The notes: generated from the sequence alone by a model not told the origin. Counted from the stretch's first letter, positions 17,022-27,654 are shown. The stretch: 64,000 nt of DNA from Nitrosococcus wardiae (GCF_004421105.1 NZ_CP038033.1:1507659-1571658), one strand, 5' to 3'. Numbers and translations are program-made.

Positions 17022-18050
17022 TTAATTTATTGTTTCCTGCTGACCTGTGCCATCTTTGGTCTTTCCCAGTAGCTTGGTAAGATTTCTAGCGAGTTCTTCC
17101 GGGGGGGCGCTGAAACTGACGGCCCCCGTGGCGCGGGCATAATCAGGCATACTGCTAATTTCGCAGCTAGCAGCATCTTGGGCCCAGACCGTACCCCCAT
17201 TTGCAAAAAGGTAACGGCAGCCTTGGGCGCCATCATCACCCATGCCACTAAAAATAATAGCACCCGCCTGAGGGCCAAAACGTTCGGATACCCTGCACAT
17301 GAGCAAATCAATCGAGGGACTGTATCGGTGATCCTGAACAGTAGGTAATAATGTCAGGCAGCAGTTATCATCAAAACTGAGGTCATGTTTTTCTGGAGCA
17401 ATCAAAACCTGTTGATGTTGGAGCAAGTGTCCCGATTTCGGTACTTCTACGGAAAAGCGGGTATATTTGGATAATTGTTTTGTAAACAACTCTAGAAAAT
17501 TGCTGCCAATATGTTGCGCGACTATAAATGCAATAGGTAAGGTGCCGGGAATAGCGCTGAGAAAGCGGCGCAGCGCTTGGGGCCCGCCAGTGGATGCACC
17601 CAGTATCCAGACCCTTTGGGCGGCTTTTTCTTCTTCTACTGAGAAGTCAACTGAGTTAATCGGCGTCGTTGTTTCTCCTGTGGCGGTTATCCTCGGTGGG
17701 TTGGAGGTTGCAAGTTTGGTTAGTTTTTCGCTGACCCGTTGTCCCCATTGAGCGAGTGCGGCGCGCTTTTTTTTATCCTGAAAAATTCCCTCATTAAACA
17801 ACATGGGAAGCGAAGCCCGTTCTAAGAGTTTTTCAAGCACGGGGGCTTGTTCTTCATAAGCCGCGTCTAACTCTACAAAAAGTACATTGGCATGATTGCT
17901 TTCGGCGATGGTCAGAAAGGGGAGATCTAGGGGGCCATCAGCGACTACGGTAAGACCCTGTTGTTCTAGAATGCGACGGGTCCGAAGCCGCATATCCTTG
18001 CAGTTACAGGCAATGGCGACCCGGACGAGTGCTTTCTTAGACGGTAACAT
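17022..18050 (-). CDS. chpB: CheB-type receptor methylesterase ChpB
   Basis: 342 residues. The C-terminal half is a CheB methylesterase with the three catalytic regions intact: GASTGGPQALRRFLSA (Ser), FIVAQHIGSNFLELF (His) and IFSGMGDDGAQG (Asp). The N-terminal part (RVAIACNCKDMRLRTRRILE) looks like a receiver fold but lacks the usual DD pair and phospho-Asp context, as in Pseudomonas ChpB. It would demethylate PilJ, opposing PilK. It overlaps chpA by 14 bp. Confidence 0.9.
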   Translation of the reverse strand: MLPSKKALVRVAIACNCKDMRLRTRRILEQQGLTVVADGPLDLPFLTIAESNHANVLFVELDAAYEEQAPVLEKLLERASLPMLFNEGIFQDKKKRAALAQWGQRVSEKLTKLATSNPPRITATGETTTPINSVDFSVEEEKAAQRVWILGASTGGPQALRRFLSAIPGTLPIAFIVAQHIGSNFLELFTKQLSKYTRFSVEVPKSGHLLQHQQVLIAPEKHDLSFDDNCCLTLLPTVQDHRYSPSIDLLMCRVSERFGPQAGAIIFSGMGDDGAQGCRYLFANGGTVWAQDAASCEISSMPDYARATGAVSFSAPPEELARNLTKLLGKTKDGTGQQETIN

Positions 18051-21000
18051 CGGCTTCAGCTGGGCTCAAAAGAAGCTGAATATGTTGCAGTAATTCATCT
18101 TCTTGATAGGGTTTAACCAGATAACTGTTGACTCCAATCTGTTCGGCCCGATCGCGGTGTTTTCTCCCACTGCGGGAAGTAATCATGATGATCGGGATAT
18201 CCTGCAATCGTTCATCCTTGCGGATAAAAGTTGCAAGCTCAAACCCATCCATCCGCGGCATCTCTATATCCAGCAGAAAAATATCGGGGATGTGTTCCTG
18301 TAGATACTCTACCGCGTCCACCCCATCCCTGGCTGTCAATACTTCCATACCATAGCGCTCCAGAAGTTTCTGAGTGGCTTTGCGAATGGTAATAGAATCA
18401 TCAACGACCATGACTAGACTTTTTTGCGATGCCTGAGCATCGGTCTCCCGCCCTATTGTTACGATAGTTTCTGGTTTTTGGATGGCTTTGCGGATGAGAG
18501 CCGGCAGATCCAGGATAAGTACCACCCTTCCATCTCCGAGGATGGTGGCTCCTGTTATCTCTTTAATGGTGCTGAGTTGGGGGCCCATCGATTTGATGAC
18601 GATTTCACGGCTACCTATTAGGTTGTCCACTAATACGGCAGCCTGAACTTCACCGGAGCGTACCAGTAATACAGGATAATAAGTGCTTGAGGCGGGGAGC
18701 TCAGGATGCTCCTGTCCCAAAGCGGCGCCAAGATGAATAAATCGATAATTGACCCCTCCATGGCAGTATAGGCCTTGCTCGTCAGAAAGTAAGGAGGCGG
18801 CGGTTTTTTGATCAAGGCGGATAACGCTGTGTACGCTAATGATGGGTAAAGCAAAAAGTTCATTGCCGGTTTCTACCAGCAAGGCTTGGACAATGGTCAG
18901 AGTCAGAGGAAGGCGGACGGTAAAGGTCGTTCCGCTACCCTTTTGAGAAGCGATATTTAAGGTTCCATTGAGCGCTCGGATTTCGCTGTTGACAACATCC
19001 ATGCCGACTCCACGCCCTGCAACTTGGGAAACTTTATCCGCAGTGCTAAAGCCTGATTCCAAGATGAGCTGGATTAATTCGTCATCGGGAGGCATGGATT
19101 CTTCTCGTACCAGCCCTTGGGCAAGTGCTTTGGTGCGTACTTTTTCCAGATCAATGCCCTGGCCATCATCACGCACTTGGATGACGATTTCTGAACCTTC
19201 CCGGATCAGTGAAAGATGAATAGTGCCCATTGCCTCCTTACCGGCTTTGGTGCGGGCGGATGGGGCTTCAATACCGTGGGCAATACTGTTTCGCAGCATG
19301 TGCTCGAGAGGAGCAACGATGCGGTTTAGTACCGTCCGGTCCAGTTCAAGGCCGCCATCGGCTATTCGGAGCTGGACTTTCTTGCTGAGTTCTTGTGCTG
19401 TTTGGCGAACGATGCGTTGCAGGCGTGGCGTTACCCCGGTGAACGGTAACATCCGCGTATTCATTAACCCTTGCTGAAGGTCGGTTCCAATGCGTGATTG
19501 TTGGAGTAAGAGAGTATCGGCTTCCCGCGCCGATTCATCCAGCGTTTCTTTGATATTGGTGAGATCGCTGATACTTTCTATGAGACCCCGGGATAACTGA
19601 TGTAATTGAGAGTAACGATCCATTTCCAAGGGATCAAAATCCTCTAGGTGGTGACTCTCTTTTTCTTCATGACGATAAAGGATTTGGGCCTCGGTTTCGA
19701 TCTCCAATCTGCGGAGTTGCCCTCGTAGGCGGGCGATAGTTTGCTCCATCTCGCCGAGATTTAAACGCATGGTTCCAATCTGCTGCTCAACCCGGGTACA
19801 GAAGATATTGACTTCGGCAGCATTATTGACCAAATGATCCAGCAAATCGGCCCGGACCCGCACTTGTTCTACCGCAGCGTTTCGATTTTCTGAAAGAGGC
19901 TGGGCAGTTTTGTGGAGTTCCTGTTCGGAGGGAGGAACGAGGGTTGTTGCTGATGGCTCCTGATCATTTGTGGATGGGGCAAGCCCTATTGGAGAATCTT
20001 CCTGGGAGGAGGCCAAGGACTTTGAACCGTAACGGCTCATTTCGGCTAGTAATTCTGCTATGGAGGGGAGTGGAGACGCTTGTTGAGCGAGGTCTCGCAG
20101 TGTGTATAATCGATCAAGGCCCCGTTGCAGAAGCTCAAATAGTGCTGGTTCCGCATCGTGTTTCCCCTCTACGATGGAACTCACTACCGTTTCCATATGA
20201 TGAGCTAAATCTGCTAGGGGGGTCATGCCTGCCAGTCGCGCCCCCCCTTTTAGGGTATGCAATTCTCGCTGGAATCCTTCAACAGGGGCCCGTTCAGAAG
20301 GTGCTTCTTGCCAGTCCGAAAGATTCGTTTGACTGGTTTGTAGTAACTCATCGGCTTCTTCTAAGAAGGCCGCAACCAACTCGTTATCAGGATCAACGGT
20401 AACCATGGTTGCTTCCGCTACGGGGACAGAGGGAGGCGCGTCATCCTGAGAGGGTTTATCGGGTGTTGGTGAAGCTTTTTCTGCCGGTAGTGAGGAGTCA
20501 AGTACTCTGCGGATACGAGAGGACAAATCATTGGCGGCCAGTAAAGCCGCCCCATGACGGATGGCATCGCACATTTCTGCGAGACGATCATGCCCTTCCT
20601 GCAGGAGGACAAAGAGTTCCTCGTTACCCGTAAAGCCCTCATCAATGACAGTGATAATAAGTGACTCTAGATCATGGCTGAGATCACCTAACGCAGTAAG
20701 ATTGGCTAAGCGTGCGCCGCCTTTGAGGGTATGAAGTTCCCGTTGGAGTTGCTGTACCGGGGACCTTTCTTGGGGAGTAGCACGCCAGTCAGCCAGTGCA
20801 GTTTCAGCAGTTTGTAGAATGTCCTCCGCTTCATCGAGAAAGGCCGCTAATAGCTCTGGATCTGAAACAGATTTCAAGGCTGAAGCGTGTTGGGTTGAGG
20901 TGGCCGTTTCCTGTTTCACCTGTTGGGACTGAGATTCTTCCTGGGTCGATTTTGAATCATCAGCAGGGATTTTTGCCTCAGCAGATGGTGTATTAGTTTC

Positions 21001-23325
21001 AATAGAGGGGGCACATACGACTTCTGGTTCATGTGGGCCTTGATCCAAGGTGGGGTTGGCCGCACCATCAGCTAGGGTATGCGCTCTTTGCGTTAATGCC
21101 AAAATCTCCTCAGGTGGTGTTCCTCCTCCTTGGGTGAATAGGGTAAGAAGTTGCGGCAAGGCTCGCTGGGCTGCTTCAATGGTCTCAAATACTGGGGGAT
21201 TTGCTGCCAGGGTGCCATCTATAATGCGATTAAACATATTTTCAATGGCCCAGGCTAATTCGCCTAGATCCGTTGCGCCGGCTAGGCGACCGCTGCCTTT
21301 GAGAGTATGGAAGGAACGGCGCACCGTCTTAAGGGCTTCTTGTTGACTAAGGTCCTGCTTCCATTGAGAAAAATTTTCAGCAATGGAGGCCATTTCTTCT
21401 TGGGCCTCTTCGATAAAATAGGTGGCAATTTCCCCATCGACTCCTTCTGGGTAAACGGGCGCTTTAGGGGCCTCCCAATGGGATGGATGAGAAGGTATCA
21501 AATCGATGTTGATTGCAGTGCTAGCAGGTACTTCAGTATTCTCTGAAGCGAACTCCTTTGCCTCTGAGACTGCTGGAGTGTTTGCCGTTTCAGCGGTTTC
21601 TTGCTGATCAGGGGGAAGTTGCTCCAGTGATTCTAGTAGGTGAGCGAGGCGGTCGTCTGCAGTATCTAAAAGTGAACCGCTGGCTAGGGCACCTTCTGTT
21701 AACATTTCCAGATAGAGTTCTATCGCCGAGATGGCTTCCGCTAACTCCTCCAAGCTAGTGGGAGCGGTTTTATAGGCCTTCCCAATTAGAGTTCCATTGA
21801 TAAAGCGATCACAGTCGGCTATTAAAGCAGCAACGCGATTTAACCCCAACACCGATAAGGCCCCGGCAGTCCGTTGTAATTGATGGGAAATGGGGTTCAG
21901 CACGCTTGAGTCGGCTGGGTTTTTGCTGTAATTCGTTAGGGCTTGTCCTACTACGGCAAGTTCGTTGAGACATTCTTTAGTTGCCGTGTTTTGTGCCGCT
22001 TGGATATCGCCTCCGGCAGCAGAGATCGAAGGCGATTCCCCAATATCAGAGTAGGTATCGTTAGCAGGGGAGGTTGTGGGAGAATTTCGAGATGAGGCGA
22101 TTTCACTTTTTAATGATGCCTCGATCTGCAGTAGGGTGTTAGCCAACTCTAGGTGTTGGGTACTGTCAAGACCCACTCCCTGTTGCCTCTTTTCCTCTAG
22201 CTGGCTGATTGCTTCACGAAGAATAACGATAGGCGAAACAAAGCCGAGAATGGCGAGAGTATCAGCCATTTTCTGAAACAGATTACATAAAGTTTCTAAT
22301 CCTTGCTGTGGTTGTTCGCTAGTGCGCTCAAAAATATCCAAAAGGTCTTTGGCTTGGGCAAGATCTTCTTGGAAAGCATTAAGCACCGTATCAACGATTT
22401 CAGTTCCTAGATCGGTGAGCAAGACTCGATCAGAAGGTAAACAGTTTTCTAGTTGATAGGTTTCTTTAATAGCAATAACTTCCTCCCCGGAAGAGGAGGC
22501 ATTGGCAATTTGAAATAATAATGACTTAAGTAAATCCTCAGTAATACTTGCCGCTAATGCAGGCTCACCTTCTTGAGCCAAAGTTTTAATTTGTTTGTTT
22601 AGGGCCCCCAACAAGAGCTTTATTTCTTGTGTTGCTTGGAGTCCTCCCTCTTGTAATGCTTCAATTACGCCTTGGGATAACCACCACAGACGAAAGACGG
22701 TAATATCATGGGAACATTGTCGTAATTCAGTGATTATTTTAGCTAGCCGAAAGAGGCCATCTCCCATAGGATTTCGGAACCAAGAGAGAAGAGCGGATTC
22801 ATATTGCGGACGTATTTTGGCTGCAACTAAGGGAAGTTCACGGCTATCTGATTTCAGATGAGCGGTTAAGGTCTCCGGGAGTGGCGTCTTCAGGTCTAGT
22901 TCAAAAAAATCGATTTTTTTTAACGGGGTTTTACTATGGGCAAGACGAAGTTCGTTGACCATAGGCAAGACGCTCAAAGGATGATCTTTTTTTCCTGCTT
23001 CTAGTCGATTGAGATAATCCTGTAGCAAGAGCGTGCCTTGCATTAGCATTTCTAGAGCTTGTCCATTGAGCTCTGTTTTTTGCTCAAGAATGCTCAGGGC
23101 TAGCGCTTTTGTTTCCGCAGCAAGCAAATTTGCGCCTGATAGTTCTACCATCTGCAGAACACCTTCTACCTGATATAGATGATTCAGGCAGAAACGTAGC
23201 TGAGTAATATCATCCGTGCTTTCAGAAAAAGCTTCTAAGGCCAAACTAGCCTCGCGCAGTGACTCGTCAAGTTCATTCTTGACCCAACTAAGAGCGCTTT
23301 GATTAAACTCATGATTTGTGCTCAT
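18037..23325 (-). CDS. chpA: Hybrid chemosensory histidine kinase ChpA
   Basis: 1762-residue CheA-like kinase controlling type IV pilus motility. Three canonical histidine phosphotransfer sites are visible: FHTLKGSGR (about H673), LHTLKGGARLAN (about H865) and LHTLKGGARLAG (about H1023). N-terminal helical bundles contain degenerate versions (LNHLYQVEGVLQM, SHQLQRTAGALSV) without a full HxxKG. Then come the dimerisation region, the ATPase (HMLRNSIAHGIEAPSA; RDDGQGIDLEKV; AGRGVGMDVVNSEI), a CheW-like domain and a C-terminal receiver (MVVDDSITIRK, phospho-Asp in LLDIEMPRMDG about D1686, Lys in YLVKPYQ). Shorter than Pseudomonas ChpA (about 2470). Confidence 0.95.
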   Translation of the reverse strand: MSTNHEFNQSALSWVKNELDESLREASLALEAFSESTDDITQLRFCLNHLYQVEGVLQMVELSGANLLAAETKALALSILEQKTELNGQALEMLMQGTLLLQDYLNRLEAGKKDHPLSVLPMVNELRLAHSKTPLKKIDFFELDLKTPLPETLTAHLKSDSRELPLVAAKIRPQYESALLSWFRNPMGDGLFRLAKIITELRQCSHDITVFRLWWLSQGVIEALQEGGLQATQEIKLLLGALNKQIKTLAQEGEPALAASITEDLLKSLLFQIANASSSGEEVIAIKETYQLENCLPSDRVLLTDLGTEIVDTVLNAFQEDLAQAKDLLDIFERTSEQPQQGLETLCNLFQKMADTLAILGFVSPIVILREAISQLEEKRQQGVGLDSTQHLELANTLLQIEASLKSEIASSRNSPTTSPANDTYSDIGESPSISAAGGDIQAAQNTATKECLNELAVVGQALTNYSKNPADSSVLNPISHQLQRTAGALSVLGLNRVAALIADCDRFINGTLIGKAYKTAPTSLEELAEAISAIELYLEMLTEGALASGSLLDTADDRLAHLLESLEQLPPDQQETAETANTPAVSEAKEFASENTEVPASTAINIDLIPSHPSHWEAPKAPVYPEGVDGEIATYFIEEAQEEMASIAENFSQWKQDLSQQEALKTVRRSFHTLKGSGRLAGATDLGELAWAIENMFNRIIDGTLAANPPVFETIEAAQRALPQLLTLFTQGGGTPPEEILALTQRAHTLADGAANPTLDQGPHEPEVVCAPSIETNTPSAEAKIPADDSKSTQEESQSQQVKQETATSTQHASALKSVSDPELLAAFLDEAEDILQTAETALADWRATPQERSPVQQLQRELHTLKGGARLANLTALGDLSHDLESLIITVIDEGFTGNEELFVLLQEGHDRLAEMCDAIRHGAALLAANDLSSRIRRVLDSSLPAEKASPTPDKPSQDDAPPSVPVAEATMVTVDPDNELVAAFLEEADELLQTSQTNLSDWQEAPSERAPVEGFQRELHTLKGGARLAGMTPLADLAHHMETVVSSIVEGKHDAEPALFELLQRGLDRLYTLRDLAQQASPLPSIAELLAEMSRYGSKSLASSQEDSPIGLAPSTNDQEPSATTLVPPSEQELHKTAQPLSENRNAAVEQVRVRADLLDHLVNNAAEVNIFCTRVEQQIGTMRLNLGEMEQTIARLRGQLRRLEIETEAQILYRHEEKESHHLEDFDPLEMDRYSQLHQLSRGLIESISDLTNIKETLDESAREADTLLLQQSRIGTDLQQGLMNTRMLPFTGVTPRLQRIVRQTAQELSKKVQLRIADGGLELDRTVLNRIVAPLEHMLRNSIAHGIEAPSARTKAGKEAMGTIHLSLIREGSEIVIQVRDDGQGIDLEKVRTKALAQGLVREESMPPDDELIQLILESGFSTADKVSQVAGRGVGMDVVNSEIRALNGTLNIASQKGSGTTFTVRLPLTLTIVQALLVETGNELFALPIISVHSVIRLDQKTAASLLSDEQGLYCHGGVNYRFIHLGAALGQEHPELPASSTYYPVLLVRSGEVQAAVLVDNLIGSREIVIKSMGPQLSTIKEITGATILGDGRVVLILDLPALIRKAIQKPETIVTIGRETDAQASQKSLVMVVDDSITIRKATQKLLERYGMEVLTARDGVDAVEYLQEHIPDIFLLDIEMPRMDGFELATFIRKDERLQDIPIIMITSRSGRKHRDRAEQIGVNSYLVKPYQEDELLQHIQLLLSPAEADVTV

Positions 23326-23343
23326 AAGCTGTACTCCTGGAGC

Positions 23344-24198
23344 CTATAGATCAGCTTTACGCCGATAGGCAAGCGTATCCTCGTGGTTTATCCGCTCTAG
23401 CGCTGGGTGTGAACAATTAAATACATCACTAATGCTTAGAATTAACAAGCCGCCAGGTGCTAGGTGGGTGACTAATGCATCTAAAATTAAAGGGTGTTTG
23501 TCGGGACCAAAGTAGATAAGCAAATTCTGACATACAATAATATCCATTTTTCCCAAAGGAGCATTTCTCGCCTGCAGCACATTTAGCTTAAAAAAACATA
23601 CCCGGTTGCGCAGCGCTAATTTAATTTGATAATTGTCATTACCTAAGGGAATAAAATACTTATCACGTAGGGGAGATGGAATATTAGTTAATTTATTCCA
23701 ATGATAGACACCACGCTTGGCTGTAGTCAGTGCAGAGTGACTAATATCGGTAGCTGTGATCCCAAAAAATGAATTATTGGTAGTTTTTTGTAGGCTCTTA
23801 TTAATGACCATAGAGAGAGAGTAGGCCTCTTCACCTGTAGCACAGGCGACACTCCAAGCATGGATGCTATGTGGTGTTTTCCCAGGAAGAGGGTGTTGAA
23901 TCGAATACAGAAAATTTTCAATCAAGGATAGGGATTCACAATGACGAAAAAAGCGGGTTTCTTGGACAGTTAAATTATCAACAAGCACTCTCCATTCTAG
24001 ATTATCCTTACCTAAGGATCTTAAATAATTGTGGTAGTGATAAAAATTTTTAAAGCCAAGGGCGTTCATCCGCATACGAAGACGAGTCTCTAGAAGGGAA
24101 CGTGGAATTGTATCCGTGCAAATACCAAATTCCTCTAGAATTTCTGTCCATTCTAGAAAATTCTCAGCACTGATATTTATCTGTGGATTAAGATTCAT
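23344..24198 (-). CDS. pilK: CheR-type receptor methyltransferase PilK
   Basis: 284 residues. CheR family: N-terminal helical domain (LRMRMNALGFKNFYHYHNYL, LTVQETRFFRHCESL) and SAM-binding domain (HAWSVACATGEEAYSLSMVI; ITATDISHSALTTAKRGVYH; MDIIVCQNLLIYFGPDKH). It methylates glutamates on the PilJ receptor. It lies between pilJ and chpA with 16-18 bp gaps, matching the order known in Pseudomonas. Confidence 0.93.
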   Translation of the reverse strand: MNLNPQINISAENFLEWTEILEEFGICTDTIPRSLLETRLRMRMNALGFKNFYHYHNYLRSLGKDNLEWRVLVDNLTVQETRFFRHCESLSLIENFLYSIQHPLPGKTPHSIHAWSVACATGEEAYSLSMVINKSLQKTTNNSFFGITATDISHSALTTAKRGVYHWNKLTNIPSPLRDKYFIPLGNDNYQIKLALRNRVCFFKLNVLQARNAPLGKMDIIVCQNLLIYFGPDKHPLILDALVTHLAPGGLLILSISDVFNCSHPALERINHEDTLAYRRKADL

Positions 24199-24214
24199 TT
24201 TTTTTTATCAATGG

Positions 24215-25828
24215 CTATTCTGGAAGTTTAAAACCTGCCACTGACTCACGCATTTCATTAGCATATTCAGACAGGCGACCAATAGCAGCGGCAGTTTCGT
24301 TGGTTCCCTTGGAATTTTGGTCAGTAATTTCTTGAATAACATTCATGGTATCAGAAATTCCTGCTGCCGCTGATGCCTGTTGTTTTGCTGCGCCTGAGAT
24401 ATTTTGGATAAGCTCTGCCAAGTGGTGGGAGACACTCTCAATTTGGCCAAGTGCACCCCCTGCATCTTGAGACAGCTTCGCGCCAGAAACTACCCCAGAA
24501 GTACTTTCTTCCATTGAGATAATGGCTTCATGGGTATCACTTTGAATAGTTTTGACAAGAGCATCAATCTGTTTAGTTGCACTACTAGAACGTTCTGCTA
24601 ACCGTTGAACTTCATCAGCTACGACGGCGAAGCCTCGGCCAGCTTCTCCAGCCATGGCGGCTTGGATGGCTGCGTTAAGGGATAGGATATTAGTTTGTTC
24701 AGCAATATCGTTGATGAGTTCGACAATTTCTCCAATTTGTTGAGAACTTTCACCAAGTCGCTTAATCCGTTTAGAGGTTTCCTGAATCTGCTCACGAATG
24801 TTGTCCATCCCTTCGATGGCATTCTTTACTGTGTCCGCACCCTTACTTGCAATCTCTACAGATTGTTTAGCTACTTCCGCAGATTTAGAAGCATTATCTG
24901 AAACCTGTTCAATAGAAACGGCCATCTCATTAATTGCGGCGCCTACTGTCGTGATTTGTTGGGCTTGGTGTTCGCTTGAATCAGCCAAATGCATGACTGT
25001 GGCTTGGGTTTGTTGTGCCGATGTTGATACTTGGATGGCAGTATCGTTAATATCTTGGACTAGGGTACGTAAGGCATCAATAGTGTAATTAATAGAGTCG
25101 GCGATTGCTCCAGTAATATCTTCAGTCACTGTCGCACTGACGGTTAGATCACCATCTGCTAAATCACCCATTTCATCTAATAATTTTAAAATAGCATCTT
25201 GATTATGGGCGTTTTTTATCTCTAAATCATCGACTTTCTGACGCAATATTTTTGCGGGACGGGTGAATAAAATTAATAAAAAAATCAGTGTTCCCAAGCC
25301 GCTAACGTAGCCAGCCACCAGGATAGCTTGTAGCTGATGCTGTACCTCCTGGTAAGATTTGACCAAATTCGTTGTTATCTGTAAGAGGTTATCACTTTGT
25401 TCGAGTAAAGAGGAGATAGCTGATCTGCTTGGAGTTTGCAGGACCTCTGTCAAATTTTTTCTTAGTCGTTCCCAAATAGGCTGGATCTCTTTTTGTGAAT
25501 TTTTTATGGTGTTCCCTATGAAAGGTAGGCGCAATTCACGGCTATAAATTTGTTCTAGTTTTCTATCAAAATCATAAATGGCTTCGCTTATCCTTTCTTG
25601 CTTTATTTTATTATTTGCTGCCATTAGCAAGGTAAGCGTGGGGAATCGTTGAATTAATACTTGTAGCTCGGTACTTAACTCTATATTCGTATTAAGCTTG
25701 TTTATTTGCCATGTGGTATAGCTAATAATACCAACTGTAGTAAGAGCTAATACTGAGGCGGTAATGAGTAGCAATAAATACCTTCTTGCAGTTAGTATGG
25801 CAAATAAATTCTGATTAGGAGTATTCAT
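24215..25828 (-). CDS. pilJ: Methyl-accepting chemotaxis protein PilJ
   Basis: 537 residues. First membrane helix about 17-37 ([20 protein letters not shown]), a short helical periplasmic sensor, second helix about 170-190 ([17 protein letters not shown]), HAMP region and a cytoplasmic methyl-accepting domain with the signalling tip [20 protein letters not shown] followed by [19 protein letters not shown]. It lacks one of the two periplasmic PilJ modules: Pseudomonas PilJ is about 680 residues. Senses surface or pilus signals and controls ChpA. Upstream gap of 83 bp to pilI. Confidence 0.93.
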   Translation of the reverse strand: MNTPNQNLFAILTARRYLLLLITASVLALTTVGIISYTTWQINKLNTNIELSTELQVLIQRFPTLTLLMAANNKIKQERISEAIYDFDRKLEQIYSRELRLPFIGNTIKNSQKEIQPIWERLRKNLTEVLQTPSRSAISSLLEQSDNLLQITTNLVKSYQEVQHQLQAILVAGYVSGLGTLIFLLILFTRPAKILRQKVDDLEIKNAHNQDAILKLLDEMGDLADGDLTVSATVTEDITGAIADSINYTIDALRTLVQDINDTAIQVSTSAQQTQATVMHLADSSEHQAQQITTVGAAINEMAVSIEQVSDNASKSAEVAKQSVEIASKGADTVKNAIEGMDNIREQIQETSKRIKRLGESSQQIGEIVELINDIAEQTNILSLNAAIQAAMAGEAGRGFAVVADEVQRLAERSSSATKQIDALVKTIQSDTHEAIISMEESTSGVVSGAKLSQDAGGALGQIESVSHHLAELIQNISGAAKQQASAAAGISDTMNVIQEITDQNSKGTNETAAAIGRLSEYANEMRESVAGFKLPE

Positions 25829-25911
25829 TCACTTTATCTCCAGGGCGGTGAGGCCAGCCTAATTCTGCTAGCAGTATTTACTATTTTGTTGGATGCTCAG
25901 GGGTATCTATT

Positions 25912-26460
25912 CTATACAGTTGCTTGGAAAAAACCTTCTTGTTCCATCAACAGGTGGAAATCAAATTCCAGCCAGATTTCATTGTTCTGTACAAACCCTC
26001 TTTGAATATATTGATGGAGGGGATCACTAGGTGTAAGGTGCTGCCCAACCCATTCTTCATCTAAAAAATATTTGAGCCCGAAAACTTCCTCTACTAGTAA
26101 ACCCGTGAGTAGCTTTTGCTTGGTGACAACCAAGATACGGCTTTGAGGGGTCTGTCTTGATGGGGTGCCGTAGATATAGGCGTGTAGATCTATCAGGGGC
26201 AATATATAGCCGCGAATATTTGCTACTCCTAGTATCCAAGGTTTAGCGCCAGGAACCCTGGTTATTAATGGACAAGGGAGAACTTCACATACTTGGGTAA
26301 GTAGAGTAGCTAGCTTTTGGTTACCAAGTAAAAAGCCAAGGTTTGTCCACACTTGGCGGGCAGCGGTTTTCTGCGGCAGGCTAACAGCATGTTGGCGGTT
26401 ATGAACCTCGATGTCGCGGAGTATGGAGAAAGGATCAATTGAGAGCCGATTGGTGTCCAT
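25912..26460 (-). CDS. pilI: CheW-like adaptor PilI
   Basis: 182 residues with a CheW domain: WTNLGFLLGNQKLATLLTQV, PWILGVANIRGYILPLIDLH (conserved coupling-protein core), RILVVTKQKLLTGLLVEEVF, then a C-terminal helix. Couples the PilJ receptor to ChpA at the membrane. 12 bp after pilH on the same strand. Confidence 0.92.
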   Translation of the reverse strand: MDTNRLSIDPFSILRDIEVHNRQHAVSLPQKTAARQVWTNLGFLLGNQKLATLLTQVCEVLPCPLITRVPGAKPWILGVANIRGYILPLIDLHAYIYGTPSRQTPQSRILVVTKQKLLTGLLVEEVFGLKYFLDEEWVGQHLTPSDPLHQYIQRGFVQNNEIWLEFDFHLLMEQEGFFQATV

Positions 26461-26472
26461 GCATTGGCCGCG

Positions 26473-26838
26473 CTAGATATTTATTAGTGCTTTTATTTTG
26501 TTAAACAATTCTATTTTATTGACAGGCTTTGCTAAGTAGTCTTTAGCTCCTTGCCGTAGACCCCAAACCCGATCTGTTTCCTGATTTTTTGCCGATATGA
26601 TTATGACGGGTATTTTAGCCGTTTCTGGATCACGGGTTAGCTTTCTTGTGGCTTGGAAGCCGTTAACCTGCGGCATGACGACATCCATCAAGATCAAATC
26701 AGGTTTTAATGCTTTAGCCTTGGTAATGCCTTCTAAACCATCATTAGCGAATGAAACAGTAAAACCCTTTGCTTCTAGCATTATCTTGAATGCATAGGTT
26801 TCTGTCGTAGAATCATCAACCACCAAGATATGTGCCAT
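26473..26838 (-). CDS. pilH: Response regulator PilH
   Basis: 121-residue stand-alone receiver from ATG 26838 (MAHILVVDDS), with GGAG 7 bp upstream; an ATG 15 bp earlier is less likely because it precedes that site. Acidic pair VDDS, phospho-Asp in LILMDVVMPQVNGFQ, switch Ser/Thr in VIIISAKN and Lys in DYLAKPVNKIE are intact. In known systems PilH modulates pilus retraction and dampens ChpA/PilG signalling. Confidence 0.93.
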   Translation of the reverse strand: MAHILVVDDSTTETYAFKIMLEAKGFTVSFANDGLEGITKAKALKPDLILMDVVMPQVNGFQATRKLTRDPETAKIPVIIISAKNQETDRVWGLRQGAKDYLAKPVNKIELFNKIKALINI

Positions 26839-26923
26839 CGGGTGCTCCTGCATCTAGGAAATCTTAGTTACTACTAATTTTTTAGTTCTAGCTAATATCG
26901 GTAGCTAATGGAAAAATATATCG

Positions 26924-27319
26924 TTAATGATTGCAGTGGCTTGAAATAGCACCCAAGAGTTCTTCACGAGTAAAGGGCTTTGTTAGATACTGATCACAGC
27001 CAACGATGCGTCCACGGGCCCGGTCAAACAAACCATCTTTACTGGAGAGCATAATCACTGGAGTTTTCTTGAATGCAGCATTGTTTTTTATCAAGGTACA
27101 GGTTTGGTACCCATCTAATCTCGGCATCATAATGTCTATAAATATGATATCTGGATGGTATTGGTTGATTTTGGGAAGAGCTTCGAATCCGTCTTCTGCT
27201 GTGACTACCTCACAGCCAACTTTTTTAAGTAAGGTTTCCGCTGTTTTCCGAATAGTCTTACTATCATCGATGACCATCACTTTAAGACCATTGAATTCGA
27301 GCTTTTCCACGTCGCTCAC
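26924..27319 (-). CDS. pilG: Response regulator PilG
   Basis: 131-residue receiver with VMVIDDSKTIRKTAETLL, phospho-Asp in IIFIDIMMPRLDGYQ, VIMLSSKDG and the Lys in QYLTKPFTREELL. PilG is the output regulator that promotes pilus extension and cAMP signalling in Pseudomonas and interacts with FimV/FimL. First gene of the minus-strand Pil-Chp operon, 85 bp before pilH. Notably a FimV-like gene lies divergently 335 bp away. Confidence 0.94.
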   Translation of the reverse strand: MSDVEKLEFNGLKVMVIDDSKTIRKTAETLLKKVGCEVVTAEDGFEALPKINQYHPDIIFIDIMMPRLDGYQTCTLIKNNAAFKKTPVIMLSSKDGLFDRARGRIVGCDQYLTKPFTREELLGAISSHCNH

Positions 27320-27654
27320 AGCGGATATCTCCCATGCTTAGTCGTAGGCTGTATTATCATAAGCCGTTAACTATTAAATAATTTTTATACCCATAAGGTT
27401 ATTTATCTGCAGATCGAAATGCTCGGCGTATCGTTTGGGCTTTAGGTGATGTTGCCTTGCTTTTATACCAAATTTGCTAGGACATTAATCGACAGTTAGC
27501 CCTTATCCTTTAGTGCTGAGTGCTAATTCCCCTATTTATAAATGAGTGGAATAGGAATATGTGAACGAGTTCAGGTTTGAGCATTTAAGTTTTGTTAACT
27601 CTTTCCGCTAACTAAACATGTGCGAAATTTGGCTTTGCGGATATCCTATCTATT
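27320..27654. other. 335-bp divergent promoter region between pilG and the FimV-like gene
   Basis: AT-rich, no reading frame. It must carry the promoters of both the Pil-Chp operon and the divergent cassette; I see no sigma-54 box or other motif I would call. Confidence 0.5.
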
